Below are positions 25,267 through 34,475 of a stretch of 64,000 nt of DNA, piece by piece. Below the pieces are notes generated by a model, which saw only the letters and a list, made by a program, of their open reading frames with translations, ran no database searches and was not told where the DNA came from. This DNA is from Dokdonella sp. (lineage in GTDB: Bacteria; Pseudomonadota; Gammaproteobacteria; Xanthomonadales; Rhodanobacteraceae): assembly GCA_019634795.1 (NCBI GenBank), contig JAHCAR010000001.1, forward strand, positions 248,001-312,000. The letters are read 5' to 3'. A program made the translations under genes and the position numbers. The number at the start of each line of letters is the position of its first letter. Within the stretch, counting starts at the first letter, position 1.

Positions 25267-25307
25267 TCAAACGCATGTTTGACTCGCGCCCATTTGTGGA
25301 CTATGTT
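25267..25307 (+). promoter_or_regulatory. Sigma70-type promoter with PsrA-like palindrome over the -35
   Basis: TTGACT (25279-25284) and TATGTT (25302-25307) are separated by 17 nt. The palindrome TCAAACGCATGTTTGA (25267-25282) overlaps the -35 box and matches the CAAAC-N4-GTTTG form of PsrA-type TetR operators. It lies 161 nt before the secreted hydrolase gene at 25468. The rest of the 414-bp gap from 25054 holds only the parE hairpin and no gene. Confidence 0.5.
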
Positions 25308-25467
25308 CGCAACGCGTCGGGTCGCTCCGGGAGGGGATGCGGCCACGATGCAAGCTGACGTATCCGCTCCGCCGTGCCCAGTGCCGGAAAGGACGCCGTA
25401 CCCGCTGATGCATGCCGGAGTCCAACCGCGGACCGCCACCTGAGCGGCCTGCATCGGGAGGATTCTC

Positions 25468-26325
25468 ATGATCCGATCTGTACTCGTGCTCCTGCTCGCA
25501 CTCGGCAGCGCATCCGCGTTGGCCGCCAGTGCCGGAACCGGCGTCGCCTTCGTCCATGGCACCGGAAACCAGACCGACGCCTACAACGACTACTGGCAAG
25601 CGCCGATGGTCAACAGCGTTCGCCAGGGACTCGTGAACCCGGCCAACTACACCGTCATCAATTGCGATTTCGAGCAATACATGTGGGACAGCCGCGCGGC
25701 GGGTTGCCTGGCCACGCAGCTGACCAGCTTCATCAACGGCAGGAACATCACCGACCTCGTCGTCATCACCCACTCCAATGGCGGCAACGTGATGCGCTGG
25801 ATCATGTCGAACCCGACCTGGGACAGCCGCTATCCGAACATCATCAGCAAGATCCGCTGGGTCAATGCGCTGGCTCCGTCCAGCGCGGGCACACCGCTCG
25901 CCGACGCGGTCATCAGCGGCAACGTCTTCGAGTCGGTACTCGGCTGGCTGCTCGGCTACAAGAGCGACGCCGTGCGCATGCAGCAGGTCAGCTGGATGGC
26001 CTACTACAACCAGAATTACCTGCTCGGCACCAGCGGCCGACCGACGCTGCCAAAAGGCTTCTGGAGTGTGGTCGGCACCGACGTCAGCTCGGGCATCTTC
26101 AGCTCGAACGCCTACTGCGGCGGCTATGCACTGCAGGTCGGTCTCGAGATCACGCAGAACTGGCTGGCCAGTTGCTCGGACGGATTCCTCGACTGCACGA
26201 GCCAGCAAGCGGCCGGAACCCTCTGGTTCCGGGATACCACCCGTCTCGGCGGCAAGGTGCTTTCGCACAACCAGAGCCGGCGCGCCTGCTTCGGACTCGA
26301 GACCATCCTGCGCAACGATCTCTGA
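25468..26325 (+). CDS. Secreted alpha/beta hydrolase (lipase/esterase-like)
   Basis: A 285-residue predicted exported serine hydrolase. The signal peptide is about 19 residues (ends ALA). FVHGTGN near residue 30 is the typical HG oxyanion-hole loop, and ITHSNGGNVMRW near residue 92 is the nucleophile elbow, with Thr in place of the first Gly of GxSxG. Later WFRDTTRLGG and VLSHNQSRRACFG could supply the acid and His. Several Cys residues suggest disulfides. GGGAGG stands before the ATG at 25468. It shares a transcript with the DUF4785 gene 11 nt downstream. The substrate is not known; the PsrA-like operator upstream hints at lipids. Confidence 0.72.
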   Translation: MIRSVLVLLLALGSASALAASAGTGVAFVHGTGNQTDAYNDYWQAPMVNSVRQGLVNPANYTVINCDFEQYMWDSRAAGCLATQLTSFINGRNITDLVVITHSNGGNVMRWIMSNPTWDSRYPNIISKIRWVNALAPSSAGTPLADAVISGNVFESVLGWLLGYKSDAVRMQQVSWMAYYNQNYLLGTSGRPTLPKGFWSVVGTDVSSGIFSSNAYCGGYALQVGLEITQNWLASCSDGFLDCTSQQAAGTLWFRDTTRLGGKVLSHNQSRRACFGLETILRNDL

Positions 26326-26336
26326 GGAGAACTTCG

Positions 26337-27569
26337 ATGAAACTTCACCTGAATTCACTGATCGTCTCGATGCTGCTGGCCGCCTCGGCCGCGCAGGCAG
26401 CCCCCGCTTCCATGGCCCTGCTGGCCGCCCGCGCCACCGACCAGGTTCCGGCTCGCCTGCAGGCGACCGCGCCGGCCCGCATGTCGACCGCCACGCTCGA
26501 CCACACCCCAGCCACGATGTCCTGGGCAGTCGACCCGGCCGCCCCGCTCGACGCCCGGCCGACACCGTTCGTGCAATCGAGCCGCGAATATTGGGTCGAC
26601 GCCAGTGCCGATCAGCTGCAGCGCGGACTCCGGCTCACGACCAGTGCCGATGGCGCCGTGATCCGGCTCAGTCCACATGCCGGCAACCGCGGCACGATCG
26701 ATCCGGCGACGCTGAGCTTCCGCGTCGACGGCAAACTCGTGACCAGCACCGATGCCATTCGTTCGGTGGCGGACGAGGATGCCCTGCGCGCTGCCGGCAT
26801 GGCTGTTCCGCAGGGCAGTATCGTCTTCAAGATGGCTGATGGTGTGGGCCATGGTGCATTCGAGCTGATCGCGGCGGGTGCCAGCGGCGCCTACCTCGTC
26901 CACGTGTTCGAACCGTCGAGCCAGATCGTGCTGTCCTTGCGCGCCAACCGCGACACCATCATCGCCGGTGAAACGCTGGAGCTGCGCGCTGCGATCGAGG
27001 GCGGAGCCCGGCTCGACCGCCTGAGCGGCCTGCTCAGCGCGCCCGATGGCCATGTCCAGGACGTTCGCTTCGAACGCCGGGCCGACGGCAGTTTCGCGGC
27101 TCGCGTGCAGCCGGATCCGGCCCATGCGGGCGGATTCGGCCTGTGGGAGATCCATGCCTTCGGCAACGCGCTGTCGGGCGGTCTGGACGTCGCCCGCGAC
27201 GCCCGCGACGCGTTTGCGGTCAGCGTCGCCACCGCGCGCCTCGACGGTGCGATCGAGCGCATCCCGAGCGCAGGCAAGGATACCGGCGTGCAATTACGGA
27301 TCGGCATCGAGAGCGCCGTGGCCAGCCGCTACCAGCTGGCCGGCGTGCTCTATGGCACGCGCGCCGACGGTCGCCTGGCGCCCGTCGCGATGGCCCATTC
27401 GGCGAGCTGGATCGCTGCCGGCAACGGCACGATCGACCTGCGCTTCGAGGCCGGCGCCGTGCAACAGGCCGGGGTCGGCGCACCCTACGAGCTGCGCGAC
27501 CTGCGCCTGATCAACCAGGCCGACATGAGCCTGCTCGAACGTCGCGAGCGGGCCGCCATCCTGCGCTGA
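26337..27569 (+). CDS. DUF4785-like exported protein
   Basis: A 410-residue protein with a signal peptide of about 21 residues (ends AQA) and no membrane segment after it. The ATG at 26337 follows GAGGAG. The sequence is mostly beta: a middle part (GAFELIAAGASGAYLVHVFEPSSQIVLSL in two pieces) and two Ig-like stretches rich in LRAAIEGG and AARVQPDPAHAGGFGLWEIHAFG. It resembles DUF4785 proteins of Legionella and xanthomonads, an assignment made from memory and of moderate strength. It is coupled to the secreted hydrolase, so it may be a partner, chaperone or surface adaptor of it; that is inference. Confidence 0.6.
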   Translation: MKLHLNSLIVSMLLAASAAQAAPASMALLAARATDQVPARLQATAPARMSTATLDHTPATMSWAVDPAAPLDARPTPFVQSSREYWVDASADQLQRGLRLTTSADGAVIRLSPHAGNRGTIDPATLSFRVDGKLVTSTDAIRSVADEDALRAAGMAVPQGSIVFKMADGVGHGAFELIAAGASGAYLVHVFEPSSQIVLSLRANRDTIIAGETLELRAAIEGGARLDRLSGLLSAPDGHVQDVRFERRADGSFAARVQPDPAHAGGFGLWEIHAFGNALSGGLDVARDARDAFAVSVATARLDGAIERIPSAGKDTGVQLRIGIESAVASRYQLAGVLYGTRADGRLAPVAMAHSASWIAAGNGTIDLRFEAGAVQQAGVGAPYELRDLRLINQADMSLLERRERAAILR

Positions 27570-27595
27570 GCGCAAGCCGCCCTCTGCGCGATCCG

Positions 27596-27622
27596 AAAAG
27601 CCCGGCCATGTGCCGGGCTTTT
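27596..27622. terminator. Bidirectional rho-independent terminator
   Basis: A perfect 10-bp stem AAAAGCCCGG / CCGGGCTTTT with a 7-nt loop lies between the convergent DUF4785-like and antiporter genes. With A and T runs on both sides it should work in both directions. Confidence 0.9.
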
Positions 27623-27650
27623 CCTCGCCGGTCCGCTATCCGGCAAAGAG

Positions 27651-28889
27651 TCAGTCGGGCGTGCGCACGGCCCAACGGGCGACCTTGCCGATGGTCAGGC
27701 CCTGGCCGAGGATCGAGAACACGACGACGGCATAGGTCAGTGCGAGCACGACATTGCGTTCCTCGCCCAAGGGAAGGGACAGGGCCAGGGCGACCGAGAT
27801 GCCGCCGCGCAGTCCTCCCCAGGTCAGCACCTGCCAGGACCCTTTCGGCAGGGCGAACACCGGACGCAGCAGCGCCACCGGGGCGCCGACGGCCAGCACG
27901 CGGGCCAGCAAAGTGATTGCAACCGTGCCCGCGGCAGCCACCGCGATGTTCGGCGAATACGGAATGACCAGAGCTTCCATGCCGATCAGCACGAACAGCA
28001 CCGAGTTGAGTATTTCATCGAGCAGTTCCCAGAACATGTCCAGATGCGCGCGGGTCTTGTCCGACATCGCCTGGGCGCGACCATGGTTGCCGATGACGAG
28101 CCCGGCGACGACCATCGCCAGCGGACCCGAAACATGCAGATGGGTGGCCAGCAGGTACCCACCGAGCACGGCCGCCAGGGTCAGCAGCACTTCTTCCTTG
28201 TAGCTGTCGATGCTCTTCAGCAAGCGATAGGTGACATAGCCGAGGACGAGCCCGTAGACGATGCCCCCGCCTGCCTCCTGGGCCAGCAGCATGGCGGTAT
28301 GTCCGGCGGTGGGTGCCTCGCCCAGCGCGATCGTGCCGAGCAGCAACGAGAACAGGACCACACCGACGCCGTCGTTGAACAGCGATTCGCCGGAAATGAC
28401 CAGCTCCAGATTCTTCGGCGCCTTCGCCGATTTCAGGATGCCCATGACCGCGATCGGATCGGTCGGCGAAATCAGCGCGCCGAATACCAGGCAATAGAGA
28501 AACCCCAGTTCGACACCGACCAGCGGCAGGAAAAACCACAGCGAGGCCGCGACGATCACCGTCGAGAGCACCGTGCCGACCACGGCGAGCAATCCGACCT
28601 GCCAGCGGTACGCACGCAGCTCGCTCAGGTCGACGTGCATGGCGCCGGCAAACAGCAGCACCGACAGCATGCCCTGCATCAGCACGTCTGAAAAATCGAT
28701 CGACTCCAGCAGGGATACCTCGTAGTCGTGAAGGCTGCCGAACCCGAGCCGGTCCAGACCAATCAGCGCCAACGAAAGCACCAGCGCGATGGTCATCACG
28801 CCGATCGTCGTCGGCAGGCCGATGAAACGATGATTCAGGTAGGCCAGCAAGGAGGTGACGACCAGAAAGATGACGGCAACATCGAACAC
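27651..28889 (-). CDS. NhaP-type Na+(K+)/H+ antiporter (CPA1)
   Basis: A 412-residue integral membrane protein with about 12 hydrophobic segments and no large cytoplasmic tail. Family signatures are GALISPTDPIAVMGILK, SGESLFNDGVGVVLFSLL (the ND pair of electroneutral CPA1 exchangers) and GGLRGGISVALALSLP near the end. It should exchange Na+ or K+ for protons and help with pH and salt stress. It stands alone, convergent with the DUF4785-like gene across a shared terminator. Confidence 0.9.
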   Translation of the reverse strand: MFDVAVIFLVVTSLLAYLNHRFIGLPTTIGVMTIALVLSLALIGLDRLGFGSLHDYEVSLLESIDFSDVLMQGMLSVLLFAGAMHVDLSELRAYRWQVGLLAVVGTVLSTVIVAASLWFFLPLVGVELGFLYCLVFGALISPTDPIAVMGILKSAKAPKNLELVISGESLFNDGVGVVLFSLLLGTIALGEAPTAGHTAMLLAQEAGGGIVYGLVLGYVTYRLLKSIDSYKEEVLLTLAAVLGGYLLATHLHVSGPLAMVVAGLVIGNHGRAQAMSDKTRAHLDMFWELLDEILNSVLFVLIGMEALVIPYSPNIAVAAAGTVAITLLARVLAVGAPVALLRPVFALPKGSWQVLTWGGLRGGISVALALSLPLGEERNVVLALTYAVVVFSILGQGLTIGKVARWAVRTPD

Positions 28890-29069
28890 GCGGGGATTCC
28901 TTCAATGCAGGCAACTCGACGCCGGGTGCCGGCGCCGGTCGATGCCTGGCGCCGGCGCAGTGCGGCAAGTGTGCCTGTCGCTGGCCAGCATGGACAACGG
29001 GCATGAGCGAGCGGGCCTTCGCCGATCCGTTCATGGCGCCGCGGAGTCGAGGCCGCGCGGGGATTGCGC

Positions 29070-29516
29070 TCAATCGAAGCCGTCGGCGAACAGTTGCGGG
29101 ACGACCTGGATCGAACCGGTCATGCCCTGGGCGAAATGCACGTCGCAGAAGTACGGAAACTCCCCCGCATCGACGAGCAGGCGCTCGGCTTCGGTGCCGG
29201 ACGAAATCGATCCGATCGGGCTCTCGGGATCAATGGTCGGCTGTCCGCCGCTGACCACGCCGCCGAACAGGGGATGCATGCCGAAATTGGGCACCGCACG
29301 GAAGATGACGCGCGTCCCCTCGCTGATCATCACGCAACGCGGGCGGTAGCGGAACGGGTTGGTCGGATCGTCGTTGGCGATCTGGATCTCGGCCTGTCCG
29401 CGCTGGTCGAGGAAATCGCCCTCCAGGCAGTTGTTGAGGGCCCAGCTGCGGCAGGACGCCATGGCCATCAGCGAAACCGCCAACCAGGCCGCCAGGCGTG
29501 GGCCTGCAACGTTCAT
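29070..29516 (-). CDS. Exported plastocyanin-like cupredoxin
   Basis: A 148-residue exported blue-copper protein. The ATG at 29516 gives a signal peptide ending SWA; the longer open frame upstream lacks export features. The copper ligands are visible as His in NFGMHPLFGG and C-x2-H-x4-M in YFCDVHFAQGM, the plastocyanin/azurin-type spacing. C-terminal QLFADGFD carries the FxxGFD tag shared with two other exported proteins. It is divergent from the DUF1800/DUF1501 pair, with only 84 bp between starts, so the genes may be co-regulated. An electron-carrier role is inferred from the fold. Confidence 0.8.
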   Translation of the reverse strand: MNVAGPRLAAWLAVSLMAMASCRSWALNNCLEGDFLDQRGQAEIQIANDDPTNPFRYRPRCVMISEGTRVIFRAVPNFGMHPLFGGVVSGGQPTIDPESPIGSISSGTEAERLLVDAGEFPYFCDVHFAQGMTGSIQVVPQLFADGFD

Positions 29517-29600
29517 GCTGTGACTGGCCTCACATCGGTGCCACGCCCACACCGATATGGTTCGTCGCTGATCCGCAGACAATCAATCACAGGGGCTCGC

Positions 29601-31325
29601 ATGAAATCTGGACTCTGGCGGTTTGCGCTGATGGTGACCCTACTCTGCCCGACTTCTCAAGTCTGGGCCGGCGATCACGTCTTCGATGCCGGCTTCGATC
29701 ACCGCGCCGAGGGCCCCTATTCCGATGCCGAAGCCGCGCGCTTCCTGACTCAGGCCACGTTCGGCCCGAGCCGCGCCGAAATCGCCCGCCTGCGCTCGAT
29801 CGGCTACAACGCATGGCTCGCAGACCAGGCCAGCCTGCCGGCATCGCATCACCGGCCCTATCTCGAGGCGCAGGCTGCCGCCGGCCTCGAGGTCTACCAG
29901 AACAGTCGCCAGGAAGCCTGGTGGCTGCACGCCGTCACCGCACCGGATCAGCTGCGCCAGCGTGTTGCCTTCGCGCTCAGTGAGCTGCTCGTCGTTTCGG
30001 ACCAGAGCGGCGCCATCGAAGGCTATCCGATCGCGATGGCCAACTACTACGACCTGCTCGTCGACGGCGCCTTCGGCAACTACCGCAACCTGCTCGAAAA
30101 CGTGACCCTGAGTCCGGTCATGGGCCACTACCTGTCGATGTTCAAGAACCGCAAGCCGGATCTCGACGCCAACATCCGCCCCGACGAAAACTACGCGCGC
30201 GAGATCATGCAGCTGTTTTCGGTCGGGCTGGTCAGGCTCAATGCGAACGGCACCGTGCAGACTTCGGGCGGCCAGCCGATTCCGACCTATGACCAGGACA
30301 CGATACGCGGCTTCGCCCATGTGTTCACCGGCTGGAACTGGGCCAACTGTCCACGCGACCAGGGGGGCCAGTGGTGGGAATGGGAGTACTGCCCGTCCGG
30401 CCCGGTCGACTGGCCCGATCCGGGCTGGGATGCGTGGTGGCTGGTGCCGATGGAGGCCTGGGAGAGCTATCACGCCAGCGAGGAGGACAAGCAATTGCTG
30501 GTCTACCCCGGCGTAGCCCTGCCGAATGGCATGCTGACGGGCGGCGGCACCGCGGCCAGCGACTTGCAGGCCGCTCTCGACAACATCTTCAACCATCCGA
30601 ACGTGGCCCCGTTCATCGCCCGCCACCTGATCAAGCGCCTGGTCACGAGCAACCCCTCGCCTGCCTACATTGGCCGGGTTGCGGCGGTATTCGCCAACAA
30701 CGGCCTCGGCGTGCGCGGCGATCTCGGAGCCACGGTGCGCGCGGTGCTGATGGACAGCGAGGCGCGCACCCTGCCGAGCTTGGCCAGCAACGCCGGCAAG
30801 ATGCGCGAACCGCTACTGAAACTGACCCACCTCTGGCGCGCCCTCGACGGACGCGCCGATGACGGCCGCTACCGCGAGTGGTACACGGACTACTACCTGT
30901 CCCAGGCCGCGCTACGTTCGCCGACCGTGTTCAATTTCTTCCTGCCCGACTATCGTCCGCCGGGCGAGATGGCCGCGCTCGGCCTCGACGGCCCCGAGTT
31001 CCAGATCACCACCGACACCTCGATCGCCAGCGTCGCCAACGGACTCGGCGCCAAGGTGTTCTACGACTGGCGCGGCAACGGCGGCCAGCAGCCGGAGGAC
31101 ATCGTCGTCGATCTCGGACCCGAGGTCGCGGTCGCTTCGGATCCGGTCAAGCTGGTCGATCGCTACGACCTGCTGTTCATGAACCGGACCATGTCCGATT
31201 TCATGTTCAACACACTGGTGACCTATCTGCAGAGTCTGCCGAACACCAATACAGGCAGGCGCCAGCGCGTGCAAAACGCAGTCTGGCTGATCCAGAGCTC
31301 TCCCGAATACTCCATCGAACGGTGA
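29601..31325 (+). CDS. DUF1800 family exported protein
   Basis: A 574-residue protein with a signal peptide (ends VWA), immediately followed by HVFDAGFD, the FxxGFD tag here at the N-terminus rather than the C-terminus. The DUF1800 core begins ARFLTQATFGPSRAEIARLR and has the conserved DENYAREIMQLFSVGL and FTGWNW elements. The function of the family is not established. DUF1800 genes usually sit just before DUF1501 genes, as here (4-nt gap). The ATG at 29601 was chosen for the signal peptide. Confidence 0.9.
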   Translation: MKSGLWRFALMVTLLCPTSQVWAGDHVFDAGFDHRAEGPYSDAEAARFLTQATFGPSRAEIARLRSIGYNAWLADQASLPASHHRPYLEAQAAAGLEVYQNSRQEAWWLHAVTAPDQLRQRVAFALSELLVVSDQSGAIEGYPIAMANYYDLLVDGAFGNYRNLLENVTLSPVMGHYLSMFKNRKPDLDANIRPDENYAREIMQLFSVGLVRLNANGTVQTSGGQPIPTYDQDTIRGFAHVFTGWNWANCPRDQGGQWWEWEYCPSGPVDWPDPGWDAWWLVPMEAWESYHASEEDKQLLVYPGVALPNGMLTGGGTAASDLQAALDNIFNHPNVAPFIARHLIKRLVTSNPSPAYIGRVAAVFANNGLGVRGDLGATVRAVLMDSEARTLPSLASNAGKMREPLLKLTHLWRALDGRADDGRYREWYTDYYLSQAALRSPTVFNFFLPDYRPPGEMAALGLDGPEFQITTDTSIASVANGLGAKVFYDWRGNGGQQPEDIVVDLGPEVAVASDPVKLVDRYDLLFMNRTMSDFMFNTLVTYLQSLPNTNTGRRQRVQNAVWLIQSSPEYSIER

Positions 31326-31329
31326 CGCC

Positions 31330-32706
31330 ATGAAACGACGCGACTTCATCCAGCGCGCCCTCTGCGCGACCGCCTCCTCGGCACTCTTCACGAGTTTCGC
31401 GGGCAAGCTCTCCCTCGCCCATGCGTCGGCGGTTTCCGGGCACCGCCTGCTCGGCAGCGACTATCGCGCCCTGGTTTGCGTCTACCTCTACGGAGGCAAC
31501 GACGGCTTCAACATGATGGTGCCGACCAGCAGCGCGCAGTACGCCCAGTACCAGGCCTCGCGCGGTGCGCTTGCCCTGCCCCTGGCCGAGCTGCTTTCGC
31601 TCAATCCGAGCGTCGCGCCCACGGGCGGTGGCAGTTTCGGCATGAACCCGGCCATGCCGCTGCTGCGAAACCTTTTCAACCAGGCGCAATCGCCGCTCGC
31701 AATCACGGCCAATGTCGGCCCGCTGCTCTATCCGATCTCCAAGGCCGAATACCAGGCCGGTACGGTACCGGTACCTGCCCAGCTCTTTTCACACAGCGAT
31801 CAGACCCTGACCTGGCAACAGCCGAACGCCGATGCGATCGACCGGCGCGGCTGGGGCGGCCGCCTGGCCGACATGTTCTACCAGACCAACGTCAACCAGC
31901 AGCTGTCGATGAATGTCTCGATCGACGGCGAAAACGTGTTCCAGGCAGGCGATCAGGTCATCCCGTATTTCGTCGGCCAGGATGGCGCCCAGAGCGTCGA
32001 TTTCGTGCAGACCTGGAATCCGGAACGTCGCGCCGTGTTCCTGGCCCTGCGCGATGCCGCCTACGGCAATGCCCTGCAGCGCCAGTACGCCTCGGTCATG
32101 CGCCGCTCGATGGACAACGAGGTCATGATCAACGAGGCCCTCGATGGCGAGACTGCGCTCGGCACCGTGTTCCCGGATACCCAACTCGGTCGCCAGCTGC
32201 GCATGGTCGCGCGCCTGATCAACGTGCGCTCGCCCTTGCAGATGCAGCGGCAGATATTCTTCGTCGGACTCGGCGGCTTCGATACCCATGACAATCAGCT
32301 CAGCGACCAGGCCGAACAGCTTGCCGAGCTCGATGGCGCCCTCGCCGCGTTCTACGCGGCGACCGTGGAAATGGGCGTCGACGACGGCGTCACGACGTTC
32401 ACGGCGTCGGAATTCGGACGCACCACCAGCGTCAATGGCGACGGCACCGACCATGGCTGGGGCAGCCATCACCTCGTCATGGGCGGCTCGGTCAACGGCC
32501 GGCGCATCTATGGCACCCCGCCCGACCTCAGTGCCGGCGGCCCGGATGACGCCGATTGGGGGCAGATCATCCCGACCACCTCGGTCGATCAGTATGCGGC
32601 GACGATTGCGCGCTGGTACGGCGTCCCGCCGGGTGACCTCGGCACCGTGTTCCCGAACATCGGGCGCTTCGCGACATCGGACCTCGGGTTCATGGCGCCG
32701 GCCTGA
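31330..32706 (+). CDS. DUF1501 family protein, Tat-exported
   Basis: A 458-residue protein with a twin-arginine signal (MKRRDFIQRALCATASSA). DUF1501 proteins belong to the alkaline-phosphatase/sulfatase-like fold. Visible motifs are VCVYLYGGNDGFNMMVP near the start, GLGGFDTHDNQ in the middle and TASEFGRT with DHGWGSHHLVMGG near the C-terminus, giving a set of Asp, His and Glu residues that could bind metal. Export as a folded protein through Tat fits a metal cofactor. It forms an operon with the DUF1800 gene. No substrate is known. Confidence 0.9.
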   Translation: MKRRDFIQRALCATASSALFTSFAGKLSLAHASAVSGHRLLGSDYRALVCVYLYGGNDGFNMMVPTSSAQYAQYQASRGALALPLAELLSLNPSVAPTGGGSFGMNPAMPLLRNLFNQAQSPLAITANVGPLLYPISKAEYQAGTVPVPAQLFSHSDQTLTWQQPNADAIDRRGWGGRLADMFYQTNVNQQLSMNVSIDGENVFQAGDQVIPYFVGQDGAQSVDFVQTWNPERRAVFLALRDAAYGNALQRQYASVMRRSMDNEVMINEALDGETALGTVFPDTQLGRQLRMVARLINVRSPLQMQRQIFFVGLGGFDTHDNQLSDQAEQLAELDGALAAFYAATVEMGVDDGVTTFTASEFGRTTSVNGDGTDHGWGSHHLVMGGSVNGRRIYGTPPDLSAGGPDDADWGQIIPTTSVDQYAATIARWYGVPPGDLGTVFPNIGRFATSDLGFMAPA

Positions 32707-32758
32707 GCGCACTCGCAAACCGGCACTTCAGCAGTCCGCCAGCGCCACTGAAGCGCGC

Positions 32759-33568
32759 CTAGTCGTGGCCGGCCGGAGCGACGCCGGCCTCGGCGGCGTG
32801 CGCGGGACGCGAGCGACGCACCGCGGGCACGACTTGCGCGAGCAGACCGCAGGCGGCCAGGGTCCAGACGATCATCGCCCCGCTCGGCAGATCGAGCACG
32901 GCCGACAGGACCAGCCCGGAGACATAGCCGGCCACGCCGATCGCGTAGGCGGCGACGAGCCGCGAGCGCCCCTGCATGCCGGCGGTGGCCAGGGCCGGCA
33001 CGATCAGGCTGGTGAACACTAGGTAGACGCCGATCAGTTGCACCGAAACGGTGATGGCCAGCGCGAACACGGCATAGAAGAACAGGCCGCCCAGCCGGCC
33101 ATGACGCCAGGCGATGACCGCCAGCAGGGCCGCCGATGCGATCGCCGCGGTCCAGAGCTGGTCCGGCGTGACCCACAGGATCTGCCCGACCAGGAGATCC
33201 TTGAGGTGCTCGCCACCGTGCGGATTGTTGGCCAGCAGCAGGATGCCGCCGCTTGCAGCGAGCACGAACAAGGTGCCGATCAGCGGCTCCTGGAACGTGG
33301 GCCAGCGCTTGTCCGTGTAGCTCAGGAGCGCCGCGCCGAGCAGGGCCGCGACGGCCGCCGCGACCTGCACCCCGAAGCCGTGTTCGTCCATGCCGAAATA
33401 CTGGGCAAGGATGACGCCGAGCGCCGCGACCTGGGCGATCGCGAGATCGATGAAGATGATGCCGCGGGCGAGCACGCGGGTACCGAGTGGCACGTGGGTG
33501 GAGAGTACGACCAGTCCGGCCAGGCAGGCCGGCCCGAGGATGCTCAGGTCGAGTCCGTCCCAGTTCAC
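32759..33568 (-). CDS. znuB: Zinc/manganese ABC transporter permease
   Basis: A 269-residue integral membrane permease of the ZnuB/TroC (ABC-3) family. It has about eight hydrophobic segments and the conserved AIAQVAALGVIL segment, and ends in a basic tail. It overlaps the substrate-binding gene by 4 nt. No ATPase gene is in this operon, which is unusual; an ATPase would have to come from elsewhere in the genome. Zinc is the most likely metal, given the neighbours and the operator-like site at 35887. Confidence 0.85.
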   Translation of the reverse strand: MNWDGLDLSILGPACLAGLVVLSTHVPLGTRVLARGIIFIDLAIAQVAALGVILAQYFGMDEHGFGVQVAAAVAALLGAALLSYTDKRWPTFQEPLIGTLFVLAASGGILLLANNPHGGEHLKDLLVGQILWVTPDQLWTAAIASAALLAVIAWRHGRLGGLFFYAVFALAITVSVQLIGVYLVFTSLIVPALATAGMQGRSRLVAAYAIGVAGYVSGLVLSAVLDLPSGAMIVWTLAACGLLAQVVPAVRRSRPAHAAEAGVAPAGHD

Positions 33569-34464
33569 TTGAGCACTCCGAGCAAGTCGTCGAGGGTCGA
33601 GTCGTACAGGCTGAACAGATCCTTCGAGCGGTCGTCACCGCCGACCGTGAACGGCAGTACCAGGGCCGGCACGCCGGTGCGTTCGGACAGCCACGCTCCG
33701 GGCTTCGTATCCTGGTAAGCCGCGCTGATGATCGCGATCGCGCCACCGCTCTTGGTCACGTCTATGAGGCTCGACAGATGCGCGCTGGTCGGCGGCACGC
33801 CGGGTTTCGGCTCGAGCGAGCCGATCTCGCGCATGCCGAGCCATTGCAGCAGGTAGACCCAGCTCGAATGATGCACGACCACGGCCTTGCCCTTGAGCGG
33901 TGCCGCCTTGGCTTCCCAGCCCTTGATCGCCGACTGCCAGCGCGATTCGAAATCACCGAGGCGTTGCTGGTACAGAGCCGCATTGCCCGGATCGATCTCG
34001 ACCAGGCGGGCGCTCAGGGCCTTGGCTACGGCCAGCACGCGATACGGGTCGAGCTGGATGTGCGGATTGCCATCGGGATGGACATCGCCCGCGGAGCGGT
34101 CGACGCTGGCCGGCTTCTCGAGGGTCGTCACCTGGCTGGCCGCCATGAAGTTGCCGGGGCCTGAGCTGACCTTCGGATTACCGGCCTGCTTGAGCAACTG
34201 CGGCAGCCAGCCGATCTCCAGTTGCGCGCCTGAGCAGACCAGGAGGTCGGCCTGGCGCATCTTCGCGATCAGGCTCGGCCTCGCTTCGACGACATGGACG
34301 TCCTGCAGGGCACTGGTCGCCACGTCCACGCTGACCGCCTCACCGGCCAGCTCGGCGAGCAGCGAACCCCATTCCGGTTCGCAGGCGAACACGCGCAGCT
34401 TCGCCTGTGCCGGGGCACTCAGCACGACACCGGCGACGATCAACCAGAACATCAGCTTGCGCAT
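33565..34464 (-). CDS. znuA: ZnuA-type metal-binding periplasmic protein
   Basis: A 299-residue cluster A-I (SBP9) solute-binding protein with a 21-residue signal peptide. Candidate metal ligands are His in LQDVHVVEA, His in GNPHIQLDP, His in VVVHHSSWVYL and the late acidic AAYQDTKPG segment. The His-rich loop typical of ZnuA is reduced to DVHPDGNPH. The ribosome-binding site GAGGAG overlaps the end of the upstream outer-membrane gene (11-nt gap), and the stop overlaps the permease start, so the three genes form one operon. Confidence 0.87.
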   Translation of the reverse strand: MRKLMFWLIVAGVVLSAPAQAKLRVFACEPEWGSLLAELAGEAVSVDVATSALQDVHVVEARPSLIAKMRQADLLVCSGAQLEIGWLPQLLKQAGNPKVSSGPGNFMAASQVTTLEKPASVDRSAGDVHPDGNPHIQLDPYRVLAVAKALSARLVEIDPGNAALYQQRLGDFESRWQSAIKGWEAKAAPLKGKAVVVHHSSWVYLLQWLGMREIGSLEPKPGVPPTSAHLSSLIDVTKSGGAIAIISAAYQDTKPGAWLSERTGVPALVLPFTVGGDDRSKDLFSLYDSTLDDLLGVLK

Positions 34465-34475
34465 ATCGCGACTCC

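Noticed and set aside
25374-26336. A fused N-terminal extension of the DUF4785-like protein (frame open from 25374)
   Set aside because: The upstream frame overlaps the secreted hydrolase out of phase; ATG 26337 has a good ribosome-binding site and signal peptide.
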